From NCBI GenBank assembly GCA_003117195.1, contig BDSI01000219.1, positions 1-64,000 on the forward strand: 64,000 nt of DNA, given 5' to 3'. The stretch's first letter is position 1. Every line of letters starts with the position of its first letter. The notes beneath the pieces were generated by a model that saw only the letters and a list, made by a program, of their open reading frames with translations, searched no databases and was not told where the DNA came from. Below, in pieces: positions 1 through 7,486 of the stretch. This DNA is from Eudorina sp. 2006-703-Eu-15. Lineage: Eukaryota; Chlorophyta; Chlorophyceae; Chlamydomonadales; Volvocaceae. Both the position numbers and the translations under genes were made by a program.

Positions 1-379
1 GCGAGGACGCACTCGCTACGGCAGTCACGTTGGCTTCTCGGAACTATAACCAGCCGAATGCGGACCGGAAAGGTCGCTTTTCGGCTCTCTTTGGTGTGTT
101 GTAACACTGTGAGCTAGGAAAGAAGCCCTGTGTGGTTCACGACCGCATAAGATCCAGCTGCATCAAGACTACGAGAGGACCTTCAGCACAAGCCAATCAT
201 CTGGCACGCTCAGCAGGGTAAGGAATCGCGACCTTTGTCTTGCTGCTGTAACTGCCTGGACGGAAGGAGGCGCCTGAGATCTGCGCAGGGAAAAGGCTCG
301 AGCACACGTGGGTGTCTTCGAGTCCCATTCCGATTCTGCTGCAGGTTATTCAGAAGCCTTACGTCAAGCCGTCACATCC
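1..379 (+). mobile_element. Inverted LTR copy, head-to-head with the next LTR
   Basis: This segment is the reverse complement of about 380 bp of the LTR at 380-1071, with a spacer of about 10 bp between the arms. It opens at base 1, so it probably continues to the left. Small differences are informative. The left arm agrees with the far LTR (11,199-11,893) and not with its neighbour at three places: the CCAGGCAG versus CCCGGCAG site, the C run after CCTTTT, and the GGTCCTCTCG site. It is therefore an independent LTR copy rather than a simple mirror image of its neighbour. It may be the end of a second, oppositely oriented element. Confidence 0.8.
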
Positions 380-1071
380 TTTTCGGCTGGGATGTGACGG
401 CTTGACGTAAGGCTTCTGAATAACCTGCAGCAGAATCGGAATGGGACTCGAAGACACTCCACGTGTGCTCGAGCCTTTTCCTGCGCAGATCTCAGGCGCC
501 TCCTTCCGTCCCGGCAGTTACAGCAGCAAGACAAGGTCGCGATTCCTTACCCTGCTGAGCGTGCCAGATGATTGGGCTTGTGCTGAAGGTCTCTCGTAGT
601 CTTGATGCAGCTGGATCTTATGCGGTCGTGAACCACACAGGGCTTCTTTCCTAGCTCACAGTGTTACAACACACCAAAGAGAGCCGAAAAGCGACCTTTC
701 CGGTCCGCATTCGGCTGGTTATAGTTCCGAGAAGCCAAACGTGACTGCCGTAGCGAGTGCGTCCTCGCTACGAAACCAACTCGAGTTACCTAATCGAAGG
801 TGGGCAGTTGCCCAACCTCACCAACTGCAAAAACGGCAAAACTAAACTTAATCAGCATTGCCGGATAACTATGAATATGCCAACGAAGATTTACTGAAGC
901 CAACTTATGGTCACACTACTTTGCACCGGATCGCAACCCGGCACTTGCGGCCAACGGTGGGCCGCCTCAAAGGCAAACGTTTAACCAAAATAACGGTTGT
1001 CTCCGCACAATAATACACTACCAGAAAGTAGTTAGACGCTAAATTGACGATGACGACAGGACGGCCCGACA
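380..1071 (-). repeat. 3' LTR of the gypsy element
   Basis: This copy matches 11,199-11,893 with few differences. On the coding (minus) strand the LTR opens with TGTCGGGCCGTCC, consistent with the usual TG start. The opposite end, near TTTTCGGCTGGG on the plus strand, is uncertain by about 10 bp. A C9-10 run at about 1125-1137 (purine tract on the minus strand) lies some 55 bp inside the element, too far away to be a typical polypurine tract. Confidence 0.88.
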
Positions 1072-1195
1072 GCTGTCAGGTCAGATGACTGTCGTACGAA
1101 CAAAGCATGTGGCCGAGGGAAACACTCCCCCCCCCAGCGGGCACCGCATTATTAGCCGGTGGGCGCGGGTGCACACGTGACTGAGCGCACCAAAC

Positions 1196-1744
1196 TCACA
1201 ACAGGTCCTCTACTAGGCCCGAATCCTTGACTATCAACTGCTTGATGACTGAGTGGCGAAGACAATCAGCCACATGAAGAACTGATCCGTGCATCTTCAA
1301 TGGACACCGCAACATCAACAAACGACCCTGGCGCTGCAGCGACTTGAGCCAGCGCATTCGCAACTCGTCAGCTGCCGACACATAATGCAGCGGTACGCGA
1401 GCGATCACAAAGCTCTTGGCATACTTGAGCGCCGCTGGAATTGCTAAATCCAGAGGTGCCCCAGCGACTGACAAAAACACTGACTCGATGGACGACACCT
1501 GCTCTTCGACGGACTTGTAAAATGCCGGCGAAAGAGGATCCCGTACGTCACCCAGCTTTCCCTTCAACACACGAACACCATGACTGACCAAAGCGACTTG
1601 TACGGCCGGCTGGACTGCCCAAGGACAGACCACCTCCCCAACAAGCTGGAGATTGATTGAACCGGTCAATGACGCCACATGATCCGGAGGAATGAGCGGT
1701 TGTTCGATGGCGCTGGTTTCCCAGGCGCGGGCCAGCAAGGCCAC
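1196..1744 (-). CDS. Unrecognised 3'-terminal ORF/domain of the gypsy element
   Basis: An open frame of 182 codons lies downstream of the PHD/Tudor-like module, 4 bp past its stop and in a different frame. It has ordinary protein composition, with hydrophobic strand-like segments such as SFVIARVPLHYV and a basic segment (RMRWLKSLQRQGRLLMLRCP). I do not recognise the family. The alternation of beta-like hydrophobic runs with an Arg/Lys-rich helix would suit the C-terminal half of a nucleotide- or SAM-binding fold, but that is only an impression. There is no ATG at the 5' end, so it is either the end of the long polyprotein reached by a frameshift or a remnant. Its length and lack of stops argue against chance. 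Confidence 0.5.
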   Translation of the reverse strand: MALLARAWETSAIEQPLIPPDHVASLTGSINLQLVGEVVCPWAVQPAVQVALVSHGVRVLKGKLGDVRDPLSPAFYKSVEEQVSSIESVFLSVAGAPLDLAIPAALKYAKSFVIARVPLHYVSAADELRMRWLKSLQRQGRLLMLRCPLKMHGSVLHVADCLRHSVIKQLIVKDSGLVEDLL

Positions 1745-1748
1745 CTTC

Positions 1749-2621
1749 TCATTGGATGATCCCCCGGCATGGCAGTCGCCAACGCAACAGCAACATCAGC
1801 ACACGCTTGAATGCTCCACTCGTCAGGCTCGCCGCGGTAACCGCGGCAGCCTGCACCGCTCGTTTTGGACGAGCGGCCTTCGGCGCCAGCATCGCCCTAA
1901 GGCGATTTGTGTCCACCTGCTCCAGCTCTCCATCGTCGTACAGCACTTCGAACACGTGCTGCCGCCCTTGTCTCCCCACATACGTAGCAACACCGCCCTT
2001 GGTAGAGTTCGACTCCGGGCTAGTGCTGACACGCACGACCCTTGCTCCTTGAAGGCTGGCCAGCACCTGTGGTGTTTTTGGCCTGAGAGGGAGAGAGGTT
2101 GATGCGGTACCCTTAGTTTGCGGATGAACAGGGTTGGCATCTATCTGTTCGGGCGTAATACCCCTGTCAACGCAGTCAGGACACACCCAAGTCCCCGGTG
2201 GAATGACCGTGAGAGGCGGTTTCAGGCAGTAAGTATGCCACCCCTTTCCACAACCATCGCACAATAGCATCCATTCTTCCCCAGTAGGCAGGTGACACAC
2301 TTGGCAAGACAACGTAGCGTCAGGACGCGCTAAACGAGGGTCGACCACCTCATCCCTGATGGGCAGGTGGCATGGAGCGCAATCCTTGACATGACCTTTC
2401 AGGAACTTGCCATCGTACCCCTCTAATATAATGACCCCGCTAGGGCGAACCTCAGCAACTCGCAATATGGTTGGCTGAGCCGCGGGATCAAGGGTAGTAC
2501 GGCTCGTAGTATTACGGAAATATACATAGTCCCCGACGTCAAACTGACGTATTTTTGGGTGATACCCGCCCCCCTGAGGGAAGCGTAGCGAAGCGAATCC
2601 CGGTGCTGCGCTATTAACAAA
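1749..2621 (-). CDS. GPY/F-like, PHD finger and Tudor-like C-terminal module of pol
   Basis: This is the direct in-frame continuation of the integrase ORF after a single TAA (2622-2624). The first part reads like an integrase C-terminal GPY/F domain (FDVGDYVYFRN, then LRVAEVRPSG and HVKDCAPCHLP). A complete C4HC3 PHD finger follows: CQVC, LLCDGCGKGWHTYC, then WVCPDC. PHD fingers usually read histone H3 tails. About 40 residues later a 55-residue segment (ARVVRVST, TYVGRQ, FEVLYDDGELEQV) resembles Tudor/Agenet-type beta-barrels. In Ty3 elements a chromodomain often sits in this position and steers integration. I infer that this PHD/Tudor-like module plays a comparable targeting role. Whether the stop is read through or marks decay is not known. 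Confidence 0.8.
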   Translation of the reverse strand, partial: FVNSAAPGFASLRFPQGGGYHPKIRQFDVGDYVYFRNTTSRTTLDPAAQPTILRVAEVRPSGVIILEGYDGKFLKGHVKDCAPCHLPIRDEVVDPRLARPDATLSCQVCHLPTGEEWMLLCDGCGKGWHTYCLKPPLTVIPPGTWVCPDCVDRGITPEQIDANPVHPQTKGTASTSLPLRPKTPQVLASLQGARVVRVSTSPESNSTKGGVATYVGRQGRQHVFEVLYDDGELEQVDTNRLRAMLAPKAARPKRAVQAAAVTAASLTSGAFKRVLMLLLRWRLPCRGIIQ

Positions 2622-5057
2622 TTATCCCCGCGATAGACATACGCTGGCGCATGGCTTGGCCACGCGACACAAGGGAGGCTGCAGCGGTTTCAACATCATC
2701 AAACGAGATATTCCGTCAAACCGTGGCTTGATGGCAGGAGGGATAGTCGGCTCGACCCCGTGGAGTAGCAAGTACGGGCTGAACCCCGTCGCCTTGTGCT
2801 TGGAGCAGTTGTAGCCCAGCATGACGTACGGAAGCAACTCATCCCACTGCTGCCCATCAGCCCGCTGCCGCGCCATGCGACGCAGCGCGCGCTTGCATGT
2901 CTGCACGACCCGTTCAGCCAGACCGTTGGCCTGAGGGTGATTGGGTGAAGTCTGGCGGTGGTCAATCAGACTGTCAAGCATGAGTTGCGCAAACTGCCCC
3001 TTCCATTCACCACCGCCATCTGTGCATATCTCTGCACAGGCCCCATATCGGGCAAGAATCTGACTCAAGAAAGCACTGGAGGTGTGCACGGCCTCCTTGT
3101 CAGGCAAGGGGATAAACACAGCGTATTTGGAAAAATGCTCTACACAGATCATGACGTACGTATTACCCTGAGTAGTACGAGGCAACGGCCCACATAGGTC
3201 AACACCCCAACGATAAAACAACCCCTGAACAGGCAAAGGATGCAAGGTTGGAGGGCCAGATGCAAACGACGAGTTGACACGGTCACAATGCGAACAGTGT
3301 CGTACAATACTGGAAACATCTCGGTGCATGCCATGCCACCAATGTTGCGTGAGCAGCAGCGCCATAGTGCGACGTACGCCAAAATGGCCCGTCTCTTCAT
3401 GTGTGCGCTTCACTAGCTCAACACGATCCGGAGGCTTAGGAACAACCCGAGCACGAGAGTCATTGAACACCCGATAGAGAACGCCTCCTTGCATGCGGTA
3501 TGAGCGTGCACGACGGCTAACCCGCCGCTGCTCCTCAGGCGGCAATCCTGGCATATGAGCACCGTTACCGATAAAGAAGATGGACGGTTCGTCCTCCCAG
3601 ATGTCCGGGCAGCGACCAGCTGCACCAGAGGACTCCTCCGCTTCCGCGCGAGACGCGGCGGCAAAAACTTCAGACCAAGGGAAAAAGGACTCGACGGAAC
3701 ACAGGGAGTAAGCCAGCCCATGAACAGGCTGGGGAGCAGAAGAAATTCCGGTGCATGCAGCTGCAACATCGTGTGACGAGGTGTTTGATAGGACACGGCA
3801 GATGCTCAGCACGGACAGCGTCAGGGTGGCATCCGGTGCCAGACCTAAGATGACCCGTCGATCTGCTTCAGAAACATCTGGTGCCTCAGTCACACCTGGC
3901 AGATACCCCATGATTTTCTCACATTCCACAATAGACAAAGATCCCTCGTAAGGACTAGACTCATCCTCAACCACCTCGGCTAATGCACGCAATGATGGCC
4001 GACTGAGACTCGGTGCGACAACGATGGGCTTACCGACTTGATTGCGTGAGTACAGACCTGCCTGCTCCACCGCGGTTGAAACGGAGGTAACCCGACCTGG
4101 TGAGAGCACATTCTGCAACACGACTGTTGGATCAGGCTTGACGCAGGACAGCACAGCCTCCAGCTGGGCCGCTGGGGCCAGGTTGGTCCAATGGGCCGAG
4201 AGACGATGAGCCAGTGACCCACATTGTACGGCGTCCACCACCACGGGCTGACCCAAAACTGAAGTGATGCGTTGCTGCGCGGCGGTTGCGTTCTGCCAAG
4301 TTTCCCTAGGCTGTTCGCACACCAGCATGTACGCCGGCGCACGCCGCTGTATGCGCTGCATGGTCTGCACAACCCGTAGTAATTCATCAGTGACGCTCTG
4401 ACCTGGAGCCAGGGAACCCGGCTCCTTTCCCACATCGTGCCAGCACCAGCTCGCAAAGACAAACCACTGAGAACCGTCACAGGCTCCTGCGGAAAGCAAG
4501 GCCTGCTCATCGATCGTGCAAAGATCTGAGGGCAAGTCGATCCAGACTCTTTTATATGCCTCAGGGGACAGCAACTTGGGAAATTCGGCACTTAACTTGT
4601 CCAAGCGCGCCGACACAACACTGACAGCGGAAGGATTAGACTCTGAACAAATATACCGGTCAACCTTGAAACCCGCACGCAAGCAGGACTCAAGACCGGC
4701 GCACATGCCACCCAGGGGCTCGAAAACAGTGATCCCGTGACCCAACGCACGAGTGAAAAACGCACGAGTTGAGGGTGCAACGTGAGAAGATGCGAAAAGC
4801 TCTGGATTCTTCTGGGACGCTTGCCGTACTGCATGAACGGCCCGTTCGCGAGCCCTTTCCCACCCCCTTCTCTCAGGCTCAGGCCCCTCGCTGGGCGGGT
4901 GGTCCACAAAGTCAGACGGCAGGCCCAAATTGCCAGGCAAAAGTAAATCTTGTGAAAAACAGAAATCATCAGAGAACGGGGCAAGAGGGATGTTAGATGC
5001 CAACGCAAGGGAGGTCAGGGCGCAGTCCTGCCGGGCATAGGACAGCGCAGCTGTCAC
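2622..5057 (-). CDS. C5-cytosine methyltransferase-like domain fused to retroviral-type integrase
   Basis: The 811-residue ORF has two halves. Residues about 108-425 show the ordered motifs of C5-cytosine DNA methyltransferases: motif I (VFEPLGGMCAGLE, 111-123), motif IV (FASWCWHDVG, Cys205), motif VI (LVCEQPRE, Glu248), motif VIII (AHRLSAHWTNL, near 283-293), and a C-terminal IX/X-like block (SIVECEKIMGYLPGVT, then RVILGLAP). Residues about 510-775 are an integrase: zinc module His553, His558, Cys588, Cys591, and catalytic Asp620, Asp680 and Glu715 with the classic 34-residue D-to-E gap. The ORF overlaps the RT ORF by 4 bp in the -1 frame and starts at GTG, so expression by frameshift is likelier than independent initiation. 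Motif IV departs from the usual Pro-Cys-Gln, so methylation activity is uncertain. Confidence 0.85.
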   Translation of the reverse strand: MTAALSYARQDCALTSLALASNIPLAPFSDDFCFSQDLLLPGNLGLPSDFVDHPPSEGPEPERRGWERARERAVHAVRQASQKNPELFASSHVAPSTRAFFTRALGHGITVFEPLGGMCAGLESCLRAGFKVDRYICSESNPSAVSVVSARLDKLSAEFPKLLSPEAYKRVWIDLPSDLCTIDEQALLSAGACDGSQWFVFASWCWHDVGKEPGSLAPGQSVTDELLRVVQTMQRIQRRAPAYMLVCEQPRETWQNATAAQQRITSVLGQPVVVDAVQCGSLAHRLSAHWTNLAPAAQLEAVLSCVKPDPTVVLQNVLSPGRVTSVSTAVEQAGLYSRNQVGKPIVVAPSLSRPSLRALAEVVEDESSPYEGSLSIVECEKIMGYLPGVTEAPDVSEADRRVILGLAPDATLTLSVLSICRVLSNTSSHDVAAACTGISSAPQPVHGLAYSLCSVESFFPWSEVFAAASRAEAEESSGAAGRCPDIWEDEPSIFFIGNGAHMPGLPPEEQRRVSRRARSYRMQGGVLYRVFNDSRARVVPKPPDRVELVKRTHEETGHFGVRRTMALLLTQHWWHGMHRDVSSIVRHCSHCDRVNSSFASGPPTLHPLPVQGLFYRWGVDLCGPLPRTTQGNTYVMICVEHFSKYAVFIPLPDKEAVHTSSAFLSQILARYGACAEICTDGGGEWKGQFAQLMLDSLIDHRQTSPNHPQANGLAERVVQTCKRALRRMARQRADGQQWDELLPYVMLGYNCSKHKATGFSPYLLLHGVEPTIPPAIKPRFDGISRLMMLKPLQPPLCRVAKPCASVCLSRG

Positions 5058-7486
5058 TTGGAGAACACGGGCAGGCGCGTCTCGAGGAGGAGCTCGTCCA
5101 TCCGGGCACCTGTATTGTCCGCACTTGACGCCTGAGGATGACGGGACAACATGTCAGCATTCTGATGTTTGACACCAGGGCGATGCACTACCTCAAAGTC
5201 ATATTCCTGCATGACCAGGGCGAACCGCGCGTACTGCCCCGTGAGCCCATCCGAACTCATCAAGTACGTCAGAGGTTGGTGATCAGTCACTAGCCGAAAC
5301 TTAGGACCACCCAACAAGTGATGACGAAACATTTTCACAGCCCACACTGCTGCTAGCATCTCCCCCTTGTAACTGCTGTAGTTGCGTTCATGCTTGTTCA
5401 AGGACCGGCTGATGCAAGCGCACATGTACTCGTTCCCCTCCTCATCCAACTGTCCGAGTACGGCACCTATACCACGGTTAGAGAAATCCGTGTGTAACAC
5501 GAGCGGCTTTGAGTAATCAACCTGTCGCAAGATCAGCCCGTCATTCTGAAAGACAGCCTTGATAGCTGCAAACGCGGCTTCCTGCGCAGGCCCCCAAACC
5601 CAGGGCTGGTCCTTCTTGAGCAGAACAGTCAGATCAACAGTGAGCTGACTCATGTTTGGAATATAGCACCGGTAGTAGTTGATAAAACCCAAGTGTGCAC
5701 GCAGTTCGGAAACGTTCTTGGGCGCGGGCATGGACAAGATCGCCGCCACCTTGGCGTGGTGGGGGCTAATCCCTTGCGCACTGAGGTTATGACCCAAATA
5801 CTCGATAACATCCGCGCCAAAGATGGACTTGTCAGGGTGCGCACGTAACCCACACGAGTGCAGCATATCAAGGACAGCCGCCACATGCTTAACGTGCTCC
5901 TCTGGTGTGGCACTGAAGATAAGAACGTCATCAATGTATGCTCTAGCGCAGTGGTCCAGGTCCGCCTTGGCGAGTTCGTAATCCATCACGCGTTGGAACT
6001 TGGCTGACGCGTTCTTCAGACCGTACGGCATACGAGTGTACATCATTAGCTTGTTGCCAACCCAATACGCCGTTTTGGGCTGATCTCCTGCCGAGATAGG
6101 GATTTGCAGGAACCCCTGACGTAAGTCAAGCTTAGAAAACACTTGCGCACGCGCACACTGATGGAAGATGTCCTCTGGACGATGGAGGCCGTAGCGATCG
6201 GCCTTGGTGTGTTTATTGACTGGTCGGTAATCCTGAGCCATGCGATGATCCGTCCACATGCCCGTGTCTGGATCCTTCTTTGCCGCTATGACTGGGTTCA
6301 CCGCGCAAATGGTTGGACCGTTATGCTCTACCACTATCCCCGCCTTGACCAACTCCGCCGTTTTCTGCACCACGACCTCCTTTTCCTTCGGCGAGTAGCG
6401 GCGTGGGGGCTGAACTATTGGTCGCTCAGTGTCAAGATCTAGCGTGAAAGGCCCCTGGCTCCCCTGATACCCAGGTAATTCCTCCATGCTGTATGCAAAG
6501 GCCTTGTCCTTGCGGGAGCGCACAACTTCCCGGAGTTCGGACTTGGCTTTATCATCAAATGCACTACTGTTTCCCCATATCCACCCACCAGACTGGTCCT
6601 TCTCGTAGCGACTGTAGGACGCCGCCGATGAGTGCCCCTCCGGTGTGAAGGATCCCACGCTGGCAAACGACGAGGCGTGACCCCGCGTGACCCACTGATT
6701 GTAGTCCTCCATGTCCGTCATGGCCAGCGGATCAAAGCCAAATTCGACGTAGGAGGGAGACGGTCCAAGGGCACCGGGCTGACCCGATGCCACACAGCTT
6801 GCCTGCAACCCAGTCGTCAGGCGAACGAGGTCTCCATCCAGCACTGCGCCCTGCATGGCACCCACCCCTGCCGCAAGCGTGAACAGGAGGGACACCACGA
6901 GCATGAAAGACGCACAATGAAGCCAGGTCCTTGGCGGCGAAGCAGGGTAGATCACGCGGCCGCCCACTGACACTTGTGGGCGCTTTCGTTTGCCTGCCCG
7001 ATTCCTGCGGGCATACTGCACCCGCTGCCCGTGACGGGGAGCTGAAGCGACACAAGCAAGGGCGACAACGGAATCCACCACCTGCAAAGCCGGCCGACAT
7101 ACACGGGCGTGACACATTTGCGGTACCATCGTGACGATAGACATGAGAGCCGAGTACAGCATCATGACGAGTGCCGTCCAGCTCCGAGCGGGCCCTTGAC
7201 TTCTTGGCGTCTGCGTACGCCCGCCCTGCGGCTCCGCGTTGGCCTGCGGCTCCGACTTGTCTTGAGGCTCCAACCTGACCTGCGACCCTTGCATAGGCTG
7301 GGCTTGCGGCTCCGCCTTGAATTGCGGCTCCACCTCAGCGTGCGGCCCCACCCTGACCTGCGGCTCTTGCATGGGCTGGGCCTGCGGCTCTTGCATGGGC
7401 TGGGCAGGCCTGTTGTCGTCAGCGGACGCTCCCCCCCCAGCTCCTCCGACGGGGTTGGAGAGATGGGAAGTACGGCGCTGACGCAA
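5054..7486 (-). CDS. Pol: reverse transcriptase and RNase H
   Basis: This is an 810-residue ORF. Residues 29-90 are a Pro/Gln-rich run of QPMQEPQ-type repeats. Residues 104-123 and 188-210 are strongly hydrophobic and could span a membrane, which is odd for this position. The RT domain covers roughly residues 340-600, with LDLRQGFLQIPI, MPYGLKNASAKFQR and the catalytic YIDD box near residue 516. The RNase H domain follows (VLHTDFSNRGIGAVL near 663, then YSSYKGEMLA and LVTDHQPL). The ORF overlaps the gag ORF by about 325 bp in the -1 frame and ends at a TGA that overlaps the next ORF. Family placement is certain; activity of this copy is not. Confidence 0.93.
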   Translation of the reverse strand: MRQRRTSHLSNPVGGAGGGASADDNRPAQPMQEPQAQPMQEPQVRVGPHAEVEPQFKAEPQAQPMQGSQVRLEPQDKSEPQANAEPQGGRTQTPRSQGPARSWTALVMMLYSALMSIVTMVPQMCHARVCRPALQVVDSVVALACVASAPRHGQRVQYARRNRAGKRKRPQVSVGGRVIYPASPPRTWLHCASFMLVVSLLFTLAAGVGAMQGAVLDGDLVRLTTGLQASCVASGQPGALGPSPSYVEFGFDPLAMTDMEDYNQWVTRGHASSFASVGSFTPEGHSSAASYSRYEKDQSGGWIWGNSSAFDDKAKSELREVVRSRKDKAFAYSMEELPGYQGSQGPFTLDLDTERPIVQPPRRYSPKEKEVVVQKTAELVKAGIVVEHNGPTICAVNPVIAAKKDPDTGMWTDHRMAQDYRPVNKHTKADRYGLHRPEDIFHQCARAQVFSKLDLRQGFLQIPISAGDQPKTAYWVGNKLMMYTRMPYGLKNASAKFQRVMDYELAKADLDHCARAYIDDVLIFSATPEEHVKHVAAVLDMLHSCGLRAHPDKSIFGADVIEYLGHNLSAQGISPHHAKVAAILSMPAPKNVSELRAHLGFINYYRCYIPNMSQLTVDLTVLLKKDQPWVWGPAQEAAFAAIKAVFQNDGLILRQVDYSKPLVLHTDFSNRGIGAVLGQLDEEGNEYMCACISRSLNKHERNYSSYKGEMLAAVWAVKMFRHHLLGGPKFRLVTDHQPLTYLMSSDGLTGQYARFALVMQEYDFEVVHRPGVKHQNADMLSRHPQASSADNTGARMDELLLETRLPVFSK

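Noticed and set aside
1..770. Read fold-back artefact as the sole explanation of the palindrome
   Set aside because: Several variants in the left arm match the distant LTR and not the adjacent one, which a simple mirror of the adjacent LTR cannot give; raw reads would still be needed for proof.
5054..7486. Envelope-type function for the hydrophobic segments in pol
   Set aside because: They lie upstream of RT inside pol, with no signal peptide or envelope-like domain; position and size do not fit an env gene.
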